Source: Pacificimonas pallii
Lineage (GTDB): Bacteria > Pseudomonadota > Alphaproteobacteria > Sphingomonadales > Sphingomonadaceae
Assembly (NCBI RefSeq): GCF_019204005.1
Contig: NZ_JAGSPA010000004.1
Coordinates: 186,001 to 250,000 of the forward strand
DNA length: 64,000 nt
Direction of reading: 5' to 3'
The notes under the pieces are model-generated. The model was not told the origin of the DNA and ran no database searches. It worked only from the letters and a program-made list of their open reading frames with translations. Below are positions 1 to 8,651 of this stretch, in pieces. Position 1 is the first letter of the stretch, and each line of letters begins with the position of its first letter. The position numbers and the translations under genes are program-made.

Positions 1-495
1 GCGCATGTCCACCGCTGGTTACATGCCGATGATCTGTCGCGCGGCGTCGATCTGGCGGCCCTCTTCACAGATTTGTGTTCTGGCCTCGAAGGCAGCATTC
101 GCGCTGTCGAAGGTGTGGCGACCACGATAGAAACCCGGCTTGCGCGGATGTTTGTCGGACAGGACGCTGCGGTTCCCCTCTCATTTCTCGTGACGGAAAT
201 CATCGCCGGAACGGCCGCGCACATGACCGGAGCGCAGGACATGACCGTTCAGGTCACGCTGCGGGAGGTGGAGCAGGGCCGCGCCATTATGGAGATCGGC
301 GGTCAGGCGTTCGCCGGCGACGACCCCTTCGTGCAGGGCCAGACGACCCCAAGCGCGCGCATCGTGCAGGGCATGGTTCGCCAGCTTCGGACGAAGCTGC
401 ACCACGATGCGGAAAAAGGAATATATAGTTTCAAGATCGCTGTCGCCGACGACGCCGACGAAAGGAAATCGAAACGGATACGCCCGGTCGATTAA
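1..495 (+). CDS. C-terminal part of a HisKA_2/HWE-type sensor kinase homologue (cut by window edge)
   Basis: The frame is open from the left edge, so only the last ~164 residues are present. The first ~30 residues (HRWLHADDLSRG, VDLAALFTDLC) resemble the end of the dimerisation/phosphotransfer helices of HisKA_2 or HWE kinases, as found in general stress response kinases. An ATPase-like domain should follow. Its N-box, usually NELxTNAxKH, reads TEIIAGTAAH and lacks the Mg-binding Asn, and I see no DxGxG box. The family is fairly clear; loss of ATP binding is inferred. It may act as a phosphatase or phosphotransfer protein rather than a kinase. It ends TAA, convergent with the next gene. Confidence 0.6.
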   Translation, partial: AHVHRWLHADDLSRGVDLAALFTDLCSGLEGSIRAVEGVATTIETRLARMFVGQDAAVPLSFLVTEIIAGTAAHMTGAQDMTVQVTLREVEQGRAIMEIGGQAFAGDDPFVQGQTTPSARIVQGMVRQLRTKLHHDAEKGIYSFKIAVADDADERKSKRIRPVD

Positions 496-516
496 CCGGT
501 GTGTGCAGAACGGCGA

Positions 517-1272
517 TTACATGCCGGGCGCGGACTCGCCGTCCTTATATTTGATTTCGAGGAAACGGCCTTCAATGGCAAGACGGTCGAGATCGCCGCG
601 GGCGAGCTGTTCCGAGAGGCGCTTTAGTTCGTTTGAAATGGTGGCAAGACCCTCGCGCAGCTTGGTGTCGGCCTCGCCCCCGACCTCGCGGTAGGAAAGG
701 GGCACGTCCACATAGGATGTCACAAGGCGCGGTAGCTCATCGCCGATCAGGCGCCGGGCATCGGTCACCACGGGCGCGTCGGCCTCTACTTTCTCCAGCT
801 GCGGCGCGAGAATTTCGAGGCGCAGCAACAACTCGTCGACCTGAATGCGGGCAGGGGCGGGCAGTTCGTGCCTGCGCGCGGCCAGCCAGCGTTCGACGCG
901 TACGGGCAGCGCGCCAAGTTCGGCGTTGATGATGTTATCCACCGTCGGCTCAGGTTCCTTTTTCGCGGCCCCGCGAAGCGGCAGGAACAGCGGCACGAGC
1001 GCGGCCGCACCCAATGCAAGAACCAGCAGGATGAACCCGTCAATACCGATCCCGCCGATGATCATGGCCAGGATCAGCGCGGCGACGGCGACCCCCGCGA
1101 CCGCCATGCCCGATCGCTTCAGTTTTGTCAGCCATGGTGACCGTTCCCGCGCCTCCATGCGCCGTGCCGCGGCCCGGCCGGCGTCGGATTGACGAAGCTC
1201 CCGCAGCTGGCGGTCCGCGCGGGCGGTGATGTCGTCGAACTTCGCGAGCACCTGGTCAACCGACTGAACCAT
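517..1272 (-). CDS. Membrane protein partner of TelA (XpaC-like by context)
   Basis: 251 residues. A charged N-terminal helix (residues 1-50) is followed by two adjacent hydrophobic segments (about 53-75 and 78-98). A long, mostly helical cytoplasmic tail with many Glu/Arg pairs makes up the rest. The start is 5 bp after the telA-like stop, so the two are almost certainly cotranscribed. In other bacteria TelA-family genes are often paired with an XpaC-family gene, and the topology (two membrane spans plus a helical domain) fits. I do not see a sequence motif that proves the family, so XpaC-like rests on context. Function unknown. Confidence 0.6.
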   Translation of the reverse strand: MVQSVDQVLAKFDDITARADRQLRELRQSDAGRAAARRMEARERSPWLTKLKRSGMAVAGVAVAALILAMIIGGIGIDGFILLVLALGAAALVPLFLPLRGAAKKEPEPTVDNIINAELGALPVRVERWLAARRHELPAPARIQVDELLLRLEILAPQLEKVEADAPVVTDARRLIGDELPRLVTSYVDVPLSYREVGGEADTKLREGLATISNELKRLSEQLARGDLDRLAIEGRFLEIKYKDGESAPGM

Positions 1273-1277
1273 ATGGC

Positions 1278-2495
1278 CTAGCCCTCGATCGCAGTGAAGG
1301 CGGGTTTGGCATGTTCAAGCTTGGCCTGCTCCACACCCTCCGCGCGGGCGATATAGCCGCGGCTTTTCTCGACCTCGTCCGTCAGCAGATTGACCGTCTG
1401 TTTCATGGATCCGAGCGCTTCGGCCTTGAAGGTGTCGATTTCATCCATGGTGGCATAAACATTCTCGAATGCGCGTTTCAGCGTTTCGAGGGGAATGGTG
1501 GAAGATGCGGCCTGGCGATGAATTTCGCCGGTTTGGGTACGCAGCATCTCGCCGGTCGAATCGATCACACCCGCCGTCGTCGTATTGAGCGCGGTGATCT
1601 GGTCGAGGACGAGTTTCTGGTTCGTCATCGCCTGCGCCACGGTCACACCGGTACGCAGTGCGCTCACTGTCGTCGTGGACGCGCGGTCCACGCCCTTCAT
1701 CAGCTCGATATTGTTCTTTTTCACCAGATCGAGCGCAAGATAGCCCTGCACGGTGACAGCCATCTGCGTCAGCAGGTCGGTCACGCGCTGCCGCGTGTAG
1801 AACAACGCCGATTCCCGCAGTGCCTTCGCCTTGGCGGGGTCGGTCGCATCGAGTTGCGCGGCCTTCACCTCAAGCTTGCTGTCCAATGTCTTGGCGACGA
1901 AGATCATCTGTTCCAGCTTGCCCATGGTTTTCCACAGGTTCTGACGCTCGACGTCGATCGCGGCATTGTCGCGCAGCAGCTCGTCCTTGCCCGACGCCAG
2001 CCGCTTCAGGATCGCAGAGATATGCCCCTGCGCCGATTCGTAGCCCGCGAAATACTGGCGCGCCTTGCTGCCCATGGGGATGAGGCCGAACAGCTTCTTC
2101 TTGGTCAGCATCTTCCCGCGTTTGCCGGGATCGAGATCCTCGACGGTACGGCGCAGTTCCGTCAGGTCCTTGCCGATATCACTCTCGCTATTCATCGAGC
2201 GTGTCGGCCGGTCGAGGAAGCGGTTGGAATAATTCGCCGCCTCCTCGATTTCCGCACGGCCAAGCGCGGTAAGCTGGTCGATACGGCGACCGAATTCCGG
2301 GCTGTTGGAATCCTGCTCGGTCAGCTCCGCGATGAAGCTGTCGACATTATCCTCCAACTGGGTCTTCTTTTCGTCTTCAATCGGAACAAGACCTGCCGCC
2401 TTTGCCGCTTCGACCTTGATCACCGGGTCGGGCGCATCGAGCTTCAATGCCGTCGGGGCACCAGCATTTTCGGTTCCGGTCGTCGGGTCAGCCAT
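1278..2495 (-). CDS. TelA/KlaA family protein (toxic anion resistance family)
   Basis: 405 residues, usual length for the TelA family. The sequence is almost entirely helical and soluble, with family-typical stretches such as DLTELRRTVEDLDPG and LNTTTAGVIDSTGEMLRTQ. Members were first described from plasmid tellurite-resistance loci, but most chromosomal copies have no proven resistance role. Several are linked to cell-envelope stress. It is first in a two-gene unit with the downstream membrane protein. A purine-rich GAAAGA lies upstream of the ATG. A hairpin without a T-tract separates it from the S9 peptidase gene. Confidence 0.8.
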   Translation of the reverse strand: MADPTTGTENAGAPTALKLDAPDPVIKVEAAKAAGLVPIEDEKKTQLEDNVDSFIAELTEQDSNSPEFGRRIDQLTALGRAEIEEAANYSNRFLDRPTRSMNSESDIGKDLTELRRTVEDLDPGKRGKMLTKKKLFGLIPMGSKARQYFAGYESAQGHISAILKRLASGKDELLRDNAAIDVERQNLWKTMGKLEQMIFVAKTLDSKLEVKAAQLDATDPAKAKALRESALFYTRQRVTDLLTQMAVTVQGYLALDLVKKNNIELMKGVDRASTTTVSALRTGVTVAQAMTNQKLVLDQITALNTTTAGVIDSTGEMLRTQTGEIHRQAASSTIPLETLKRAFENVYATMDEIDTFKAEALGSMKQTVNLLTDEVEKSRGYIARAEGVEQAKLEHAKPAFTAIEG

Positions 2496-2513
2496 ATCGT
2501 CTTTCTTTCATCT

Positions 2514-2535
2514 GGCGCTCCCCGAAAGGAGCGCC
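2514..2535 (-). terminator. Perfect 8-bp hairpin between S9 peptidase and telA-like gene
   Basis: GGCGCTCC pairs with GGAGCGCC across a 6-nt loop. It lies after the S9 peptidase stop and just before the telA-like ribosome-binding region. No T-run follows on either strand, so it may be a weak terminator, an mRNA 3'-end stabiliser, or a structure in the telA leader. Confidence 0.4.
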
Positions 2536-2557
2536 GCCACCTACAGTGTGTTATCCT

Positions 2558-4603
2558 CTAGTCGCTCGATACGGCTTCGGCGAGACCTTCGACATATTCC
2601 GCGCCCGCGATGACTTCGGCGGAGCTGCCGTCAAAGTCATCGCCAATGGGTTCCACGCGTCCGCCAAGGCACTGACCAAGGAAACCCTCCATCGCCGCGA
2701 AAAAGCTGAGGCGGTTGGCAGGCTCCTGGAAGCCGTGACCCTCATCGGGATAATTAATGTAGGTCACTGGCAGGCCCTTTGCCTGCATGGCGTCCGAAAT
2801 CTGGTCCGATTCGATCTTTGTGACGCGCGGATCATTGCCGCCCTGACCGATCAGCAGCGGAACCTTGATCTTGTCGACATGCGTCAGCGGTGACCGTGCG
2901 ACCAGATCGGCGCGCGCTTCGGCGTCCGCCGGATCACCAATATGGCGATAGAAGGTGCCTTCGAGGATCGGGCGCCAATAAGGCGGGAAGCTTTCCATCA
3001 GCGTGATGAGGTTGGACGGGCCGACAATGTCGACGCCGCATGCGAATTTGTCGGGTGTGAATGTCACGCCCACCAGTGTCGCATAACCGCCATAGGAACC
3101 GCCACCGATCGCGACCTTGTCGGCCTGGGCAATGCCCTCTTCAATGGCCCAGTCGACGGCATCGATCAGATCATCATGCATCGCGCCGGACCACTCGCCA
3201 ATGGCCCTGTTGACGTGGTCTTTGCCAAAGCCGGTCGAGCCGCGATAATTGACGCTGAGCACGGCATAGCCGCGATTCGCCATCCACTGATGCACGGTGT
3301 CATAGCCATATCCGTCGCGCGCCCATGGTCCGCCATGCACCCACAGAAGCGTTGGCACAGCCTCATCGGGGCGGCCGTCACCATCGGGATCGCTGCCCGG
3401 CGGCAGAGTCAGGTAAGAAACCAGTTCAAGACCGTCGCGGGCCTTGATGACCAGCGGGTGCATCGGCTGCAGCGGCGCATCGGCCAATTCAGGGCGCGTC
3501 GTGAACATCTCCGTCAGGCTTTTCGTATCGCGGTCGTACAGCATATAGGTGCCGGGCTGTTCCGCGGCGTCGTCGACAACGACCCATTTCCGGTTGTCGT
3601 CCGTTGCCGATGCGAGATTGATCTGACCCTTGAACCGGGATTTCAGGAATTCGAGATCGCCCGCGACGTCGTCTGACAGCGCGGTCCAGTCTTCCTTCTT
3701 ATAATTCACGGCATAGGCCAGCGGTTCATAGGTCGTCGGGTGGAACATGACGTCGGAGACGTCGGCATTCTCATGCTCGCCAAGGGTCGTCTGCGTACCC
3801 GTGGTCAGATCGATATAGGCTAGGGCGCTGGTGTTCCGGTTGCGGCTGTCGCCGAGATAGAGGCGCTCGCCGTCCTTCGAGAAGGCAAAGGGCTGCGTGT
3901 TGAAAAAATCATCTGTACCGACAGACATGAATTTTTCCCCCTGCGTGCCATCAGGCTCGACGAGGAAATAGTCTGCGCCGCCGCCTGGCTGACTGATCAT
4001 GCCAAGCCGTGCGCGGTTCTGATGGTCGACGACCCAGCCGCCAAAACCCGGATTTTCCGCAACGAGGCGTTTTTCGCCATTGGAATAATTTACTTCGTAA
4101 AGGTCGAACAGTTGCGGATCACGGTCGTTCATACCGATCAGGACGACACCGGGGCGTTCGCGGCTGACATTCTGGATTACCGCACGAACGCCCTCTGCCG
4201 CCGGTGTCAGATCGATGGTCGCGCCATTGGCGATATCGGTCGCATAGACATGAAAATTCTCGTCGCCGCCCTTGTCCTGCTGCGTCAGGATGAACAGGCT
4301 GTCGGGTGTCCACATGTGCGAGTTGATGCCGCGCTTGGCATCGTCGGTAACGGCGCGCGCATCCGCAGGGTCTGCCGCGGGGGCGACCCAGACATTCATC
4401 ACGCCGTCTTTCGGCGCCAGCCAGCTGAGCCATTTTCCATCGGGGCTGATCCGGCCCTGCGACTTTGTCGGATTGCCCAGCAGCGCCTCGCGCGGAATGA
4501 GGTCGGCATTTTGCGCGGCGGTCTTTGCCGATGCGGCGGTGCCCGCACTTGCCATGGTCATGGCGATGCCGACGGCGGTGAGGGTGGTGATCGAGCTACG
4601 CAT
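2558..4603 (-). CDS. Secreted S9 family (prolyl oligopeptidase-type) peptidase
   Basis: 681 residues. A signal peptide (about residues 1-26, ending ASA) points to the periplasm. Residues ~45-400 form a beta-propeller (SPDGKWLSWL, PDGTQGEKF), followed by an alpha/beta hydrolase domain. The nucleophile Ser is in GGGSYGGYA near residue 508, with likely Asp in GQGGNDPRV and His in DEGHGF. This class cleaves short peptides such as dipeptidyl or acylaminoacyl substrates. About 35 residues beyond the usual C-terminus are acidic and of unknown role. It is monocistronic by layout. An ATG with GGAG upstream supports the start. Confidence 0.88.
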   Translation of the reverse strand: MRSSITTLTAVGIAMTMASAGTAASAKTAAQNADLIPREALLGNPTKSQGRISPDGKWLSWLAPKDGVMNVWVAPAADPADARAVTDDAKRGINSHMWTPDSLFILTQQDKGGDENFHVYATDIANGATIDLTPAAEGVRAVIQNVSRERPGVVLIGMNDRDPQLFDLYEVNYSNGEKRLVAENPGFGGWVVDHQNRARLGMISQPGGGADYFLVEPDGTQGEKFMSVGTDDFFNTQPFAFSKDGERLYLGDSRNRNTSALAYIDLTTGTQTTLGEHENADVSDVMFHPTTYEPLAYAVNYKKEDWTALSDDVAGDLEFLKSRFKGQINLASATDDNRKWVVVDDAAEQPGTYMLYDRDTKSLTEMFTTRPELADAPLQPMHPLVIKARDGLELVSYLTLPPGSDPDGDGRPDEAVPTLLWVHGGPWARDGYGYDTVHQWMANRGYAVLSVNYRGSTGFGKDHVNRAIGEWSGAMHDDLIDAVDWAIEEGIAQADKVAIGGGSYGGYATLVGVTFTPDKFACGVDIVGPSNLITLMESFPPYWRPILEGTFYRHIGDPADAEARADLVARSPLTHVDKIKVPLLIGQGGNDPRVTKIESDQISDAMQAKGLPVTYINYPDEGHGFQEPANRLSFFAAMEGFLGQCLGGRVEPIGDDFDGSSAEVIAGAEYVEGLAEAVSSD

Positions 4604-4649
4604 AAGGTCTCCGATTTGGTTTGATCTGAAACTGTTCTAGCAGAGGTGT

Positions 4650-4655
4650 ATTATA
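4650..4655 (-). promoter_or_regulatory. Candidate -10 element (TATAAT) for the S9 peptidase gene
   Basis: A perfect TATAAT lies on the minus strand 46 nt upstream of the ATG at 4603, inside an AT-rich patch in otherwise GC-rich DNA. No good -35 hexamer is seen 16-18 nt further up. The rest of the 4604-4840 gap holds only an unconvincing 43-codon frame. Confidence 0.35.
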
Positions 4656-4840
4656 TAAACAACACAGATGTTATCCGCCGAGTGCCTGCGCCTTCATCGC
4701 ATCACAATCTTCGCGGCAGGCCGCCGCGACGTCGGCATGCGCGCCGCTCGGCTTTGGCAGTGCTCCGGGCGGTGGTGCGGATCCGGTGGAGCCATTCGGC
4801 GCAGTTCATCTTGGCTATGGTCTCGGCTGCCATGGCGCCG

Positions 4841-7129
4841 CTACGCCGCCGCCTGACGCATCTCCAGACCCTGTGCGAGCCGCCAGAGTTTCTCCGGCGT
4901 TGCGGGCATGTCGACATGCTGACCGCCCAGGCAATCGACCAGCGCATTCATGATCGATGGCATGGCGCCGATCGTACCGGCCTCACCGCACCCCTTCGCG
5001 CCCAGCGGGTTGTTCGGGTTCGGCACCGGTTCGGTATCGAACGTCATGCCGAGCGGCATATCGTCGGCGCGCGGGATGCCATAATCCATAAAACTGCCGG
5101 TCAGAAGCTGGCCGTTTTCGTCGTAAACGACATCCTCCATCACGGCCTGGCCCAGGCCCTGCGCCACGCCGCCCTGCACCTGTCCCTCGACCAGCATGGG
5201 GTTCACCAATGTGCCGAAATCATCGACGACCGTATATTTCGAGACGGACAGGATGCCAGTGTCGGGGTTCAGTTCAACTTCCGCGATATGGCAGCCATTG
5301 GGGTAGGTCGGGCCGGGATTTTCAGGCTTGTAGCTGGCGCGGACATCAAGCTCGCCCGGATGCGCGGCGGCGATTTCCATCAGGCCGCGCGTTTCATTGG
5401 TGCCGCGCGCGCGGTAGACGCCCGCGTCGAAATCGACTTCGCCGCCCAGATCCTGCGCGGCAAATATACGGCCCTTTGCGATCACATCCGCTGCCGCCTC
5501 AAGACCGGCAGCGCCGCCCCAGACCATGGAGCGCGAACCACCGGTCCCGTTTCCGACGTCCAGGCGATCCGTGTCGCCCTGCTCGATAATGACGTCTTCA
5601 AGGTCGATGCCCAGCTTTTCCGCGATGACCTGCGCATAGGCGGTTTCGTGGCCCTGTCCGTTCGACTGGGTCCCGATGGCGGCATGAACCTTGCCGCCGC
5701 GGATCTTGACGTCGGCGAATTCCTCCGTTGAACCGCCGCCAGCGATCTCGACGTAAAAGGCGGCGCCGCGGCCATAGCGCATGCCGCGCGCCTCCGCTTC
5801 TGCGCGGCGGACATCGAAACCGGCCCAGTCGGCACGTTTTACCGCCGCGTTGAGAAGAGCCGGGTAGTTGCCTACGTCAAAGTTCAGGCCAAGGCCGTTT
5901 TCATGTGGCAGTTCATCGGGACGCAGCAGATTCCGGCGGCGGATGTCGATAACATCCATGCCGGTTTCCCGGGCCGCGGCCTCCATCAGGCGCTCGATAA
6001 TATAGGCCGCCTCTGGCCGTCCCGCGCCGCGATAGGCGTCTGTAGGCGCCGTGTTGGTCGCAACGCCGTGCACCACATTGTGGATCGCCGGGATGCGGTA
6101 GACGCCGCCGATGATCCTGCCGCCCGCGAAGGTCTGGATCGCCGGGCCATATTGCGATTGGTAGCCACCAAGGTCGGACCATGTCTCCGCCTTCAGGCCC
6201 AGGATCATCCCCTTGTCATCAAGCGCGAGCTGCGCATCCGTGACCATGGCACGGCCATGCAGGTCGGTCTGGAAAGCATCGCCGCGTTCGCCGGTCCATT
6301 TCACCGGGCGGCCAAGGGCGCGCGCGGCATGCAGGACAAGGCCGTATTCGGGATAGCAGAAGCTTTTCATGCCAAAGCCGCCGCCGACATCGCCGGTGAC
6401 GATACGCATCTGTTCAGGCTCGACCTTCATGATCGTCTTGGCGAGGTGCGGGCGCATGTTGGCGACGCCCTGACTGCCCGTGTGAAACAGGAACGCGCCC
6501 TTGCCGTCGGCGCCGGCCGCATCCCACTGCCCCACGGCGCTGCGGACCTCCATCGATGTCGGCGCGACGCGATTTTGTACAAGACGGAGGGTCGTGACAT
6601 GCGCAGCATTGGCGAAGGCTTCGTCCGCTGCCTGACTGTCGCCCACCTGCCAGTCGAACAGCTTGTTCGACTCCGCCTCCTCCCAGACCCTGGCCGCATC
6701 GTTTTCCAGAGCCCGGTCGATGGAATGGACCGCCTCGATCTCTTCATAGTCGACATTGACCGCTTCGGCGGCGAACCGCGCCTGTTCGCGTGTCTCGGCC
6801 ACCACGAAGGCGACACCGTCGCCCACGAAGCGAACCTTGTCGCCCGTCAGCAGCGGGCGTTCCGCCTTCACCGGACCGGACAGCGGGACCAGGCAGGGAA
6901 TGCGGCCATAATCGGCAATGTCGTCCGCCGTGTAAACCGCCAGGACACCCGGCATGGCCCGCGCCTCGCTGACGTCGATGCCGAGGATCCTGGCATGGGC
7001 ATAGGGGGAGCGTACCGTGACGCCGAAGGTGCAGCCGTCCGGCTGATAATCATCCGTAAAACGCCCCGCGCCCGTGATCAGCCGTTCATCTTCTAGCCGT
7101 TTTGGGCTTTGCCCGACACCGAATTTCAT
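4841..7129 (-). CDS. Molybdopterin-binding large subunit, xanthine dehydrogenase/CoxL family (form II type)
   Basis: 762 residues, normal for the large subunit of molybdenum hydroxylases. N-terminal a/b hammerhead domain from ~residue 18 (ITGAGRFTDD, SPYAHARI), then molybdopterin-binding domains with GGFGMKSF, GQGHETAYAQ and the C-terminal GCGEAGTIGA, whose Glu is the expected base. The active-site loop reads AYRGAGR, as in form II CoxL-like proteins, not the AYxCSFR loop of true CO dehydrogenases, so the substrate is probably an aldehyde or N-heterocycle. The usual FAD (medium) and 2Fe-2S (small) subunit genes are not adjacent. Its ATG overlaps the stop of the upstream epimerase gene (ATGA). 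Confidence 0.87.
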   Translation of the reverse strand: MKFGVGQSPKRLEDERLITGAGRFTDDYQPDGCTFGVTVRSPYAHARILGIDVSEARAMPGVLAVYTADDIADYGRIPCLVPLSGPVKAERPLLTGDKVRFVGDGVAFVVAETREQARFAAEAVNVDYEEIEAVHSIDRALENDAARVWEEAESNKLFDWQVGDSQAADEAFANAAHVTTLRLVQNRVAPTSMEVRSAVGQWDAAGADGKGAFLFHTGSQGVANMRPHLAKTIMKVEPEQMRIVTGDVGGGFGMKSFCYPEYGLVLHAARALGRPVKWTGERGDAFQTDLHGRAMVTDAQLALDDKGMILGLKAETWSDLGGYQSQYGPAIQTFAGGRIIGGVYRIPAIHNVVHGVATNTAPTDAYRGAGRPEAAYIIERLMEAAARETGMDVIDIRRRNLLRPDELPHENGLGLNFDVGNYPALLNAAVKRADWAGFDVRRAEAEARGMRYGRGAAFYVEIAGGGSTEEFADVKIRGGKVHAAIGTQSNGQGHETAYAQVIAEKLGIDLEDVIIEQGDTDRLDVGNGTGGSRSMVWGGAAGLEAAADVIAKGRIFAAQDLGGEVDFDAGVYRARGTNETRGLMEIAAAHPGELDVRASYKPENPGPTYPNGCHIAEVELNPDTGILSVSKYTVVDDFGTLVNPMLVEGQVQGGVAQGLGQAVMEDVVYDENGQLLTGSFMDYGIPRADDMPLGMTFDTEPVPNPNNPLGAKGCGEAGTIGAMPSIMNALVDCLGGQHVDMPATPEKLWRLAQGLEMRQAAA

Positions 7130-7947
7130 GCTTTTTCCTCCGCAAGGATCGCCGCCAGGCCCACCCGGTAGTCGGGATAATGCAGTCGCTGCAGCAGATC
7201 ACGTTTCATCCTGCCATTCGCGACGCGTCTGTTCTCTGAGTAAAATCCGCGCGCCATCGGTGATAGCTGTGCTTTCTCCAAGGGGACGAGCGGCGGCGGG
7301 TCCATTCCCAATAGTCCGGCGGCATAGGCAAGCACCTGTTCGCCGGGCGCGGGCAGGTCGTCCGAGATGTTGTAGACGCCGACGGCACGGCGCTGCATTG
7401 CGGCGCGCACGGCATTCGCGATATCGGTGACATGGACCCGGCTGAAGACTTGTCCGCCCGCGTCGATGCGCTGCGCATCGCCCTGCCGCAGGCGGTCAAG
7501 GGCCGACCGGCCGGGGCCGTAAATGCCGGGAAGGCGGAAGATGCATACGCGCCCGTGAAGATCCTGCCACCGCTGATCCGCGACCGAACGCGCCGTCCGG
7601 CGGCCGGTGCCGATTTCCGCAGTCTCGTCGACCCACGCGCCCTGGCGGTCGCCATAAACACCGGTCGATGACAGATATCCCGTCCAGAGGTTCCGGCGGG
7701 ACAATTGGTGCTCATACAGGTCCAGGACGGGGTCGGTGTCGCCGACGGGCGGCGTTGATGACAGAATATGTGTCGCGCGGTCGATCAGGTCCGGTATTGC
7801 CGGATCATCGAGGGCAAGGACACAAGGGCGCGCTTGGCTGCCCGTCGCTGAAATTCCCCAGCCTTCCTTGCGCAGGCGATTGGCCAGATGGGTCGCCGTG
7901 TAGCCTTTGCCGAAGATCAGTAATTGCGGAGGCGGCGAACCAGTCAC
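7126..7947 (-). CDS. NAD(P)-dependent epimerase/dehydratase family protein (extended SDR, YeeZ-like)
   Basis: 273 residues. It begins with an atypical Rossmann motif (LIFGKGYTATHLANRL) and contains YLSSTGVYGDRQG, FRLPGIYGPGRS and SRVHVTDIANAV, typical of atypical SDRs such as YeeZ. The STGVYG stretch holds the Ser/Thr and Tyr equivalents. The substrate is unknown. It overlaps by 4 nt with genes on both sides (zinc finger upstream, molybdenum hydroxylase subunit downstream), implying one translationally coupled transcript. A role linked to the hydroxylase is possible but not shown. Confidence 0.8.
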   Translation of the reverse strand: MTGSPPPQLLIFGKGYTATHLANRLRKEGWGISATGSQARPCVLALDDPAIPDLIDRATHILSSTPPVGDTDPVLDLYEHQLSRRNLWTGYLSSTGVYGDRQGAWVDETAEIGTGRRTARSVADQRWQDLHGRVCIFRLPGIYGPGRSALDRLRQGDAQRIDAGGQVFSRVHVTDIANAVRAAMQRRAVGVYNISDDLPAPGEQVLAYAAGLLGMDPPPLVPLEKAQLSPMARGFYSENRRVANGRMKRDLLQRLHYPDYRVGLAAILAEEKA

Positions 7948-8138
7948 GCAGTGCCGCGTTTGTCAGCGGGGCCGCCCTCCAGAATGAAACGACGGTCGCA
8001 ATATCCACAATCGACAAAACCCTCGCCGCCCATCTGCAGGAATATGCGTGGATGACCCAGCGCGCCGCCCTCGCCTTCGCAGGAGGTGCGCGTCGCGTTG
8101 ACGTAGACGGTTTCGGGATTGTCCGGATCGATGCTCAT
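7944..8138 (-). CDS. Small zinc-finger protein (zf-CHCC, NDUFS6-like)
   Basis: 64 residues. Zinc ligands are visible as a Cys in RTSCEGEG, His in GHPRIFL and the pair in DCGYCDRRF, the CHCC pattern of the small family related to the NDUFS6 subunit of complex I. The end GEGFVDCGYCDRRF is diagnostic. In alphaproteobacteria these proteins are widespread and poorly characterised; association with complex I or Fe-S biogenesis is known only for eukaryotic relatives. The stop overlaps the next start (ATGA). Confidence 0.82.
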   Translation of the reverse strand: MSIDPDNPETVYVNATRTSCEGEGGALGHPRIFLQMGGEGFVDCGYCDRRFILEGGPADKRGTA

Positions 8139-8204
8139 GGGGCCGAAATAGCGCGCGCGGGCGTGTGGCCCAAGTCTTTTCTACAGGTGCGGCATGGGTG
8201 GGTG

Positions 8205-8564
8205 TCAGCCCGCGGCCGCCGCCGGGGGCGAGTTCCGATCCTGGCCATCAAGGCCGTCATGCAGGTGCGCGGCCTGGCGGGCGCGGCAGAGCGCCGCTTC
8301 GTTTTCAACCATTGCCGTCTGAAGTTTCGACAATTGCCCGGCAAAGCTCTGACGCTCGGCGGGCGGCAAGCCTGCCAACAGGGAATGATCGCCTGATTTC
8401 AGCTCGTTGAGCGTGTTTTCCAGTTCGGCTGTCAACGCCGCCTTGGTGTCATTGATTTTGCTGCGTTCATCGATGCGGAACCCGGCCTGGATCATGCGGC
8501 CCTCGTCGGCGAGCACAGCCTCAAGCCTTTCGGCGACTTCCACGAACCGGCCAAACGCACCCAT
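8205..8564 (-). CDS. Small coiled-coil protein, FlgN-like
   Basis: 119 residues, nearly all helical, no signal peptide or membrane span. The central and C-terminal parts (KAALTAELENTLNEL, KLQTAMVENEAALCRARQA) have the heptad pattern and Asn/Ala-rich C-terminal helix of FlgN-type flagellar export chaperones. It ends in a short Pro/Ala tail. No flagellar structural gene is nearby; it sits between ruvB and the zinc finger. The FlgN assignment is an inference from pattern only. The start has AGAAAG upstream. Confidence 0.45.
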   Translation of the reverse strand: MGAFGRFVEVAERLEAVLADEGRMIQAGFRIDERSKINDTKAALTAELENTLNELKSGDHSLLAGLPPAERQSFAGQLSKLQTAMVENEAALCRARQAAHLHDGLDGQDRNSPPAAAAG

Positions 8565-8651
8565 GATGATATCTTTCTATTGTCGCATACACTCCGCTGG
8601 CGCGAAGGCAGCGACCCTAGGACCGTGATGGTTTCAATCCGATTACCAGCG

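Noticed and set aside
1311-2561. 416-codon plus-strand frame opposite the TelA-family gene
   Set aside because: Shadow of a recognisable gene; the translated product is rich in Arg, His and Gly without domains.
4702-4830. Possible 43-codon gene on the minus strand after the molybdenum hydroxylase gene
   Set aside because: Arg-rich product without motif, no ribosome-binding site; reads like non-coding GC-rich DNA.
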